Shown here: piece by piece, positions 1-5,179 of the stretch
How the letters are laid out: each line of letters begins with the position of its first letter
Numbering within the stretch: the stretch's first letter is position 1
NCBI GenBank assembly: GCA_025354845.1
Contig: JANXMD010000371.1
Span: 1-6,647, forward strand
Length of the DNA stretch: 6,647 bases
Reading direction: 5' to 3'
DNA from: Verrucomicrobiota bacterium
GTDB taxonomy: Bacteria; Verrucomicrobiota; Verrucomicrobiia; Limisphaerales; UBA9464
Program-made: the position numbers and the translations under genes
The notes under the pieces: generated by a model
What the model was told of the DNA's origin: nothing
The model's input: only the letters and a program-made list of their open reading frames with translations
Databases searched by the model: none

Positions 1-143
1 CTGGAGTGCGGCAGTCCTCTGCCGCTCTTCCTTGGAACGACGGGGAAAGGGGCTGCCTCCGTTGGATCCGCGAACGATGCTCGATGTGTCGGTACGCGCG
101 GGTCGCGAGCGAGAGCGCGAGAGGACTCGCGCACTCCAGGACG
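1..143. repeat. REPIN/MITE-like element, copy 1 (left tip cut by window edge)
   Basis: The copy begins at the window edge with CTGGAGTGCG (1-10) and ends with its exact reverse complement CGCACTCCAG (130-139), continuing with GACG to 143. Each arm contains a perfect 7-bp hairpin: GCGGCAG/CTGCCGC with loop TCCT (8-25) and GCGCGAG/CTCGCGC with loop AGGA (115-132). The interior, around 40-90, differs from copies 2 and 3 at many positions while the arms are unchanged. No transposase is encoded. The paired inverted hairpins resemble REPINs mobilised in trans by RAYT-type transposases; that assignment is inference. Confidence 0.8.
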
Positions 144-213
144 CAGTCGCGCGACACAACGCGGGGTGGTGAACCAGCGTTCAAAAGTCGTCCCCCGCAC
201 GGCGGACGCTGGT
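144..213. repeat. 70-bp spacer between copies 1 and 2
   Basis: This spacer has the same length as the one at 376-445 and matches it at about 63 of 70 positions by eye. It contains the palindrome GTCGCGCGAC (146-155). Because the spacer is duplicated together with the elements, the array probably grew by tandem duplication of element plus flank rather than by three independent insertions. I recognise no gene or RNA in it. Confidence 0.85.
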
Positions 214-375
214 CGTCCTGGAGTGCGGCAGTCCTCTGCCGCTCTTCCTTGGAACGATGCGGAAAGGGGCCGCTGCGGTTTGATCTGCGAACGATACGCG
301 GTGTGTCGGTACGCGGTGTGTCGGTACGCGCGGGTCGCGAGCGAGAGCGCGAGAGGACTCGCGCACTCCAGGACG
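214..375. repeat. REPIN/MITE-like element, copy 2 (complete, with internal duplication)
   Basis: This is a complete copy, 162 bp long because of an extra 15 bp. The outermost 14 bp, CGTCCTGGAGTGCG (214-227), are perfectly inverted at 362-375. The wider 32-nt arms (214-245 and 344-375) match at 28 positions. The left hairpin is GCGGCAG-TCCT-CTGCCGC (225-242) and the right hairpin is GCGCGAG-AGGA-CTCGCGC (347-364). The four mismatches between the arms are two compensated stem pairs. The interior is nearly the same as copy 3. The element has no coding capacity and no visible target-site duplication, since its flanks are themselves repeated. Confidence 0.85.
301..330. repeat. 15-bp exact tandem duplication inside copy 2
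   Basis: GTGTGTCGGTACGCG occurs at 301-315 and immediately again at 316-330 with no mismatch. Copies 1 and 3 carry this segment once, as ATGTGTCGGTACGCG. The duplication alone explains why the second period is 232 bp rather than 217. It is most simply a recent replication-slippage event. Confidence 0.95.
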
Positions 376-445
376 CCGTCGCGCGACACGACGCAGGGTG
401 ATGAACCGGCGTTCAAAAGTCGTCCCCCGCACGGCCGACGCTCGT
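376..445. repeat. 70-bp spacer between copies 2 and 3
   Basis: This spacer is homologous to 144-213, with about seven substitutions and no indel, and keeps the palindrome GTCGCGCGAC (378-387). Nothing resembling a gene, tRNA or promoter is recognisable. Confidence 0.85.
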
Positions 446-592
446 CGTCCTGGAGTGCGGCAGTCCCCTGCCGCTCTGCCTTGGAACGATGCGGAAAGGG
501 GCCGCTGCGGTTTGATCTGCGAACGATACGCGATGTGTCGGTACGCGCGGGTCGCGAGCGAGAGCGCGAGAGGACTCGCGCACTCCAGGACG
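446..592. repeat. REPIN/MITE-like element, copy 3 (complete, nearest the hydrolase gene)
   Basis: This complete 147-bp copy has a perfect 14-bp terminal inverted repeat (446-459 and 579-592) inside 32-nt arms (446-477 and 561-592). The left hairpin is GCGGCAG-TCCC-CTGCCGC (457-474); its loop differs from TCCT of copies 1 and 2 by one base, while the stem is intact. The right hairpin GCGCGAG-AGGA-CTCGCGC is at 564-581. Eight further bases of the spacer (593-600) follow before similarity stops. The stop codon of the neighbouring hydrolase lies 18 bp beyond the right arm. Confidence 0.85.
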
Positions 593-610
593 CAGTCGCG
601 AGTGGCACCG

Positions 611-2572
611 TCAGTGGGCGCCGGGCAACACTCGGACCTCAATCCGGGATCCGTTCGGGCCTCCCAAAAACACTCGCTGCGTGGCCTTCTTGAAATCCGC
701 CTCGGTGGCGGTCGGGATGTTCACAAAGGTCTGCGGGTTGCGGTCAACCAGCGGAAACCAGCTGCTTTGCACGTGGACCATCAGCCGGTGTCCACGCCGA
801 AAGGTGTGGAAGATGTCAGGCACGGCGAAGGCCACAGGTGTCCGCTTCCCGGGTTCGAACGGCTCGGGCTTCTCGAAGCTGTTTCGGAAGCGTCCACGGA
901 TCACGTCACCACGAACCAACTCCTGATAGCCGCCCATGCGAACGGATGTCGGGTTCGGCACTGGATCCGGATAGTCGTTCGGGAAGACATCCACCACCTT
1001 GACCACCCAGTCGGAGTCAGTGCCGGTGGTCGACACCTCCAACGCGGCGCGCAACGGGCCGGCGAGGGTGAGATCCTCCTCGAGCGGCGGGGTCTGATAA
1101 ACGAGCACGTCAGTACGGCTCGAGACGAAGCGCTGGTCGTGGACCGGGTAGGAGCGGGGATAGCCGGTCTGCAATTCCAGGGTATACGGAACCGGCTTGC
1201 TCGGGTCGCTGACGTACTCGTCCGCCGAGTCGCCCCCGTTGGCCGGCTCGAAGCCAAGGCCGCCGGAGGGCTGCAAATACAGGGATTTTGCCACCGATTC
1301 CCGCGGCGGCCAGGCATCAAAGTGACGCCAGCGATCGGTGCCGGTCTCATAAACCGTGGCCTTGGAGGCCGGCGCGTTGGTATCGCCCTTCAGATAACGC
1401 CGGAAGAACGGGAGCTCGAGTGTCTCCCGAAAATACTCGGCCGTCTTCGCGTGAAACGACACCACGCCCAAATGATCCCCCGTGCCTCCGCCCCATTGCC
1501 CGTGCGACCACGGCCCCATGACCAACAGGTTCGTTGTCCCGGGATTGAGCTTCTCCACCCACGCGTGCGTCTGCAGGGGACCGAACAGATCTTCCGCATC
1601 ATACCAGCCTCCCACCGTCATCACCGCGCAGTGCACGTTCTTCAGATGCGGCCGGATGTTGCGCGCCTGCCACCACGCATCGTAGGTGGGATGCTGAAGA
1701 AACTCGTTCCAGATGGGTGCGGCACCCTTGAAATAGTTGCGATCCGCATTGGCCAGCGGACCCATGCGCAGGAAGAACTCGTAGGTGTCCTCGGTGCCGT
1801 AGAAGAAGTTCTTCAACTCCTCGTGCAGGGGATCCTTCAGCTTCTGGTCCATCCAGTAGAAAAAGCCAAAGTTCTGGGTCAGGAAGAAGGCTCCGTTGTG
1901 GTGGATGTCGTCGCCCATGAACCAGTCGGAAATCGGAGCCTGGGGGGACGCGGCCTTCAGCGCCGGATGACTGTCGATCATGCCCATCGAGGTGTAGAAG
2001 CCGGGATACGAGATCCCGAACATGCCTACCTTGCCGTTGTTTCCGGGCACGTGCTTCACCAGCCAGTCGATGGTGTCCCAGGTGTCGCTACTCTCGTCGA
2101 TATCCTTGGGTCCCTGTTTGTTTGGATTGAAGGGGCGCACGTGGACGTACTCTCCCTCGGAACCGAAGCGGCCGCGGACATCCTGCGTGACCAGGATAAA
2201 CCGGTCCTTGGCCAGCGCCTCAAACGAACCTCCGGGCTTGGTGAAATTGTCGGAACCATAGGGCTTGAGCGCATAGGGCGTGCGCGTCAGGACGATGGGG
2301 TAGTTCGTCGAGTCGTCCTTGGGCACGTACACGCGCGTGAAGAGTCGGACGCCATCCCGCATCGCGATGCGATGCTCGTATTTCACATAGTGCTCGGCCA
2401 TCCAGGCAACCGTGTCGGTGACCGGCTTGTCCTCGACCTGCATCGATTCCGAACCGCCGATGTAGGACGGCCGGGCGTGAAGCAGGGCGAATCCACCGGC
2501 GCCCATCAGCGCGGCGGCGAGGATGAGAAAATGCACGCTTCGCAAAACGATTCCGGCCCGGGTCCGAGTCAT
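611..2572 (-). CDS. CocE/NonD family serine hydrolase, alpha-amino-acid ester hydrolase-like
   Basis: This is a probable exported ester or amide hydrolase of 653 aa. From the chosen ATG, residues 1-33 form a signal peptide or anchor: an arginine-rich start, a hydrophobic core FLILAAALMG, and a possible cut after LLHA. An alpha/beta-hydrolase domain (about 60-390) follows, then a jelly-roll typical of the X-Pro dipeptidyl-peptidase C-terminal domain (about 460-650). Visible catalytic features are the oxyanion Tyr100 in TRTPY, nucleophile Ser188 in GISYPG, Asp325 in GGWYDAED and His357 in GPWSHG. Asp222, Glu327 and Asp328 match the carboxylate cluster that alpha-amino-acid ester hydrolases use to bind the substrate amino group; the Ser+34 and DxED spacings agree with my recollection of those enzymes. 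The true substrate is unknown; a cocaine-esterase-like or glutaryl-acylase-like activity is also possible. An upstream GTG (2647) would add 25 residues before the signal sequence and put it too far from the N-terminus; the ATG at 2584 is an alternative start. No Shine-Dalgarno sequence precedes any candidate. Confidence 0.9.
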   Translation of the reverse strand: MTRTRAGIVLRSVHFLILAAALMGAGGFALLHARPSYIGGSESMQVEDKPVTDTVAWMAEHYVKYEHRIAMRDGVRLFTRVYVPKDDSTNYPIVLTRTPYALKPYGSDNFTKPGGSFEALAKDRFILVTQDVRGRFGSEGEYVHVRPFNPNKQGPKDIDESSDTWDTIDWLVKHVPGNNGKVGMFGISYPGFYTSMGMIDSHPALKAASPQAPISDWFMGDDIHHNGAFFLTQNFGFFYWMDQKLKDPLHEELKNFFYGTEDTYEFFLRMGPLANADRNYFKGAAPIWNEFLQHPTYDAWWQARNIRPHLKNVHCAVMTVGGWYDAEDLFGPLQTHAWVEKLNPGTTNLLVMGPWSHGQWGGGTGDHLGVVSFHAKTAEYFRETLELPFFRRYLKGDTNAPASKATVYETGTDRWRHFDAWPPRESVAKSLYLQPSGGLGFEPANGGDSADEYVSDPSKPVPYTLELQTGYPRSYPVHDQRFVSSRTDVLVYQTPPLEEDLTLAGPLRAALEVSTTGTDSDWVVKVVDVFPNDYPDPVPNPTSVRMGGYQELVRGDVIRGRFRNSFEKPEPFEPGKRTPVAFAVPDIFHTFRRGHRLMVHVQSSWFPLVDRNPQTFVNIPTATEADFKKATQRVFLGGPNGSRIEVRVLPGAH

Positions 2573-2609
2573 GGGCGAAAGCATGCGCGTCCGGGGTCCG
2601 CAGTCCAGT

Positions 2610-2628
2610 CCCCGATCGGGGTGATCAC
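2610..2628. promoter_or_regulatory. Two abutting GATC-centred palindromes upstream of the hydrolase start
   Basis: CCCCGATCGGGG (2610-2621) is a perfect 12-bp palindrome, and GTGATCAC (2621-2628) a perfect 8-bp palindrome sharing its last G. They lie about 38-56 bp upstream of the chosen hydrolase ATG, a suitable place for an operator or promoter-proximal site. No matching sigma-70 boxes are evident and no regulator is recognised. In a GC-rich genome such palindromes can occur by chance, so this is only a candidate. Confidence 0.25.
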
Positions 2629-2650
2629 GCGAAAATACCAATACCACACA

Positions 2651-2665
2651 CCATCCGCTGGATGG
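2651..2665. other. Short hairpin just downstream of the haem-protein gene
   Basis: CCATCC and GGATGG form a perfect 6-bp stem around the 3-base loop GCT. It starts ten bases beyond the stop codon of the minus-strand haem-protein gene. No run of T follows on the minus strand, so it does not fit an intrinsic terminator; it might protect a 3' end or be incidental. Confidence 0.3.
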
Positions 2666-2674
2666 CGGCAGCTC

Positions 2675-5107
2675 TCACCGTTCGGAAGCCACTTGAAGAG
2701 AAACCGGCTCCCCTTCTCCACGACGTTGCTGGAACGGGGCACTGTGGACCACCGCTTCAATCAGCGCGGAAAAGCGATTCCCCCGGCCTTCCATCGAGCG
2801 GACGATCCCCGCGACGGTGGGTTTGTCGTAATACTCCAGACCGCGGCCCGTCGCGTAGGTCAGCATCTTCTCCGCGAGACAGCGCAGGAAGTCGGCGCGA
2901 TGCGTGGTGACGATGAGGCGGTTCAGGTCGCGGTGGTCGGCAAATTTTTCGCCGGTCGCCAGCTCGCCGGAGGGCTCCACGGGATCGGTACCGTCACGTT
3001 CGCGGAACGACCCCACCGCGTCGAAGTGTTCAAATGCGAATCCGATGGGATCCATGCGATCGTGGCAGCTGGCACACATCGCATTTTCGCGGTGCTTCTC
3101 CATGCGGTGTCGCAGAGTGCCAACGAGTTTCTCACCCGCTTCCAATGGTGGAACATTGGGCGGTGGCGGCGGTGGCGGCGTGGCGAGGATGTTTTCCAAA
3201 ACCCATTTCCCGCGCTTCACCGGGGAGGTGCGCGTGGCGGTGGACGTGATGGTCAGAATGCTACCCTGCGTGAGCAACCCCTGGCGAGCCGTACCCGCGA
3301 GCGAAGTCTTTCGAAACTCCGGCCCCACCACCCCAGGGAGTCCATAGTGCTGGGCCAAGCGTTCGTTGACGAAGGTGTAGTCGGCCGTGAGAAAATCCAT
3401 CACTGGACGATCTTCGCGCAGGACGTACTGGAAAAAGTTTTCGGTCTCGGTGCGCATGTCGTCGCGCAGCGCCGCGGAGAACCCGGGGAACTTGTCGCCA
3501 TCCGGGTCCGCAAGTGGAAGGAGGCGCAACTGCAACCACTGGCCAGCAAAGTTCTCGGTGAACGCACGGGCCTTGGGATCCTTGAGCATCCGACGCAACT
3601 GCGCATCGAGAGTGCGTCGGAGCTTGCCGGCATCAGCGAGGGTCGAGAGTTCGTCATCCGGCATCGAACTCCACAAGAAATACGACAGCCGCGACGCGAG
3701 GGCGTGCTCGTCGATATTGTAGGTGATCGCCGGATTGTTCGGCTCGGGCTGCAATTCGCCCCGGAAGAGAAAGTGCGGCGACACCAGGACTGCGGTGAGC
3801 GCCTGCTTTACCGAGGAGACAAACTCATCACCGGCCGAACGCGCGCCGGTGTACAGCGTCATCAGTCGATTGACCTCCGCCGGCGTGACCGGACGGCGCC
3901 AAGCCCGACGGGTGAACCGCGACAGAATCTCACGCGCCGCGGCAGGTTCCTGATCCACCGTTGCCGGCATCCGCGAAAAGATTCGGCGGTGACTCTCGGG
4001 CAGCGGGACTTCGACTCCTAAGGGACCGCTCACCTCCAGCGAGTGGCAGAAGAGGTTCCGTTCTTTAGGATCCACCCTTTCGCGGATGGGCTTCCCATTG
4101 GCCTTGCGACTGGGAACCACCACCCACTTCGCCGCCTGATAAAAATGATTCAGGAACGACACCGACAGCCGATGCCGGCCGGGCTGCGCCATTTTGAGTT
4201 CGGCGGTGTACACCTCCGGCGCGCTCGTCGTCCCCTTCACCTCGAACCGCTGCACTTCCTGACCATCGATCAACACCGCCATGCGGACCGGATCGTCGCC
4301 AGCCCGCTGCTGATGCGCTCGGACTTTGATGGAATAGGTACCGGCCACCGGAAAGGAATTTTCCACCCAGAGTTCCCCGGCCGAAGCCAGGCCACGGATG
4401 GGGCCATTGTCGATGCCGCCCTCCATCTCCCGCGGACCGAACCGGCGCATCGGAGTGGTCCGGGGGCCATCCACAATCGCCTCGTCCATCACCCGCTCGG
4501 CGGCACGGAGGTACTTCTCCAGCAGCATTGGCGGGAGTGAAAGCACGTCGCCAATGTTGTCGAAGCCGTAGCCGACGTCATCGGGCGGAAAATCCTCTGC
4601 GGGCTTGAAATCGACCCCGACCAGATCGTGGACGGTGTTGTTGTACTCCGTCCGATTGAGGCGGTGCAGAGTCACGCGGCCCGGGTCCGGATGATCGGGA
4701 TCCACGGGAAAGAGGGTCCGCTCGATCCATCCGGTCACCTGGATGCGTTCCTTCGCCGTGGGCTGGGACTTCTTCTTTTTCGGGGGCATTTCGCCCGACT
4801 CGATATTGTTGAGCACCCGTTCCCAGGTACGGCGATCGTTCACCACCGCGGTCACGTTGGTGAAGGCATCCAGAGCCAGCCCGCCCTTGGTCGCGCCGTC
4901 TCCGTGACAGTCCCAACAATACCGGTTCAACAGCGGCAACACCTGCGCGTGCAGATCGCGTTCCGAGCGGACGAAATCCACCCGAAGGCCGGCGCGGGAC
5001 TTGACCTTGGTACTCCCTGCGGTCGAGCCGCCCCGCTGCGAGGCAACACATCCCGCCGCCACCACTGCGGCGGCCAGCAACCCTCCGAGAATCGTGGTGT
5101 GGCGCAT
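2675..5107 (-). CDS. DUF1592-family di-haem c-type cytochrome lipoprotein
   Basis: This 810-aa exported protein belongs to the DUF1587/1595/1592/1588/1585 family abundant in Planctomycetota and Verrucomicrobiota. Its biochemical role is unestablished; electron transfer linked to envelope or polymer metabolism is inferred from the haem sites. Residues 1-20 form a signal ending in AAGC, a plausible lipobox. A cytochrome-like domain (about 56-135) has CWDCH (64-68) and the typical GEMPPKKKK motif. DUF1587 follows at about 150-212 (HRLNRTEYNNTV), then a beta-rich segment resembling a carbohydrate-binding module (about 245-340). DUF1595 is at about 396-456, DUF1592 at about 470-600, and DUF1588 at about 615-712 with a proline run and a second haem motif CASCH (678-682). 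DUF1585 closes the protein at about 735-797. The length is normal and there is no frameshift. The ATG at 5105-5107 places the signal peptide correctly, although no Shine-Dalgarno is seen. The DUF1552 gene that often follows such genes is absent here; the next gene is the hydrolase, 102 bp away. Confidence 0.93.
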   Translation of the reverse strand: MRHTTILGGLLAAAVVAAGCVASQRGGSTAGSTKVKSRAGLRVDFVRSERDLHAQVLPLLNRYCWDCHGDGATKGGLALDAFTNVTAVVNDRRTWERVLNNIESGEMPPKKKKSQPTAKERIQVTGWIERTLFPVDPDHPDPGRVTLHRLNRTEYNNTVHDLVGVDFKPAEDFPPDDVGYGFDNIGDVLSLPPMLLEKYLRAAERVMDEAIVDGPRTTPMRRFGPREMEGGIDNGPIRGLASAGELWVENSFPVAGTYSIKVRAHQQRAGDDPVRMAVLIDGQEVQRFEVKGTTSAPEVYTAELKMAQPGRHRLSVSFLNHFYQAAKWVVVPSRKANGKPIRERVDPKERNLFCHSLEVSGPLGVEVPLPESHRRIFSRMPATVDQEPAAAREILSRFTRRAWRRPVTPAEVNRLMTLYTGARSAGDEFVSSVKQALTAVLVSPHFLFRGELQPEPNNPAITYNIDEHALASRLSYFLWSSMPDDELSTLADAGKLRRTLDAQLRRMLKDPKARAFTENFAGQWLQLRLLPLADPDGDKFPGFSAALRDDMRTETENFFQYVLREDRPVMDFLTADYTFVNERLAQHYGLPGVVGPEFRKTSLAGTARQGLLTQGSILTITSTATRTSPVKRGKWVLENILATPPPPPPPNVPPLEAGEKLVGTLRHRMEKHRENAMCASCHDRMDPIGFAFEHFDAVGSFRERDGTDPVEPSGELATGEKFADHRDLNRLIVTTHRADFLRCLAEKMLTYATGRGLEYYDKPTVAGIVRSMEGRGNRFSALIEAVVHSAPFQQRRGEGEPVSLQVASER

Positions 5108-5179
5108 TTGAACAACTATGGACGAAACCGGGGGCGGTCGTATTGCGAAAAAGATTCGGAAAAACGGCGTCGAAATCCA

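Larger units (their letters stand above)
1..600. repeat. Tandem array of three hairpin-armed inverted-repeat elements
   Basis: This gene-free stretch is built from a repeating unit made of a roughly 147-bp element plus a 70-bp spacer. The motif CTGGAGTGCGG starts at 1, 218 and 450, giving periods of 217 and 232 bp; the 15-bp difference is exactly accounted for by a small tandem duplication in copy 2. Homology ends at about position 600, ten bases beyond the stop codon of the minus-strand hydrolase gene. The left edge of the window cuts the array at the first base of copy 1's shared motif, so more copies may lie outside. Open frames across this stretch arise from the repetitive GC-rich sequence and show no recognisable protein. 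The array could influence the 3' end of the hydrolase transcript, but no U-tract follows the hairpins, so a classical terminator is not supported. Confidence 0.93.

Noticed and set aside
1..600. Possible CRISPR array
   Set aside because: The repeated units are about 147 bp with internal structure and the 70-bp spacers are homologous to each other, unlike short identical repeats separated by unique spacers. No cas gene is visible.
6..693. Open frames on both strands inside the repeat array, with internally repeated arginine/serine-rich products
   Set aside because: They are translations of the tandem DNA repeat, occur in several frames at once, and are explained by the inverted-repeat structure.
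2573..2647. Hydrolase start at the GTG at 2645-2647
   Set aside because: It would put 25 non-hydrophobic residues before the signal sequence and lacks a ribosome binding site. The ATG at 2570-2572 gives a normal signal peptide. The ATG at 2582-2584 cannot be excluded.
3158..3181. GGC/GGT-rich simple repeat
   Set aside because: It encodes the proline run usual in the DUF1588 part of the haem protein on the minus strand and needs no separate explanation.
398..4021. A plus-strand open frame of 1207 codons across the array and both downstream genes
   Set aside because: It runs in the codon-aligned antisense frame of the hydrolase and haem-protein genes. In that frame a stop needs a sense codon TTA, CTA or TCA, which are rare at high GC3, so long open antisense frames are expected. 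Its protein shows no recognisable domain, whereas the minus-strand products are clear family members.
5108..5179. Terminator or promoter between protease and haem-protein genes
   Set aside because: No stem with a following T-run on the minus strand, no convincing -35/-10 pair, and no Shine-Dalgarno sequence before the haem-protein ATG could be identified.
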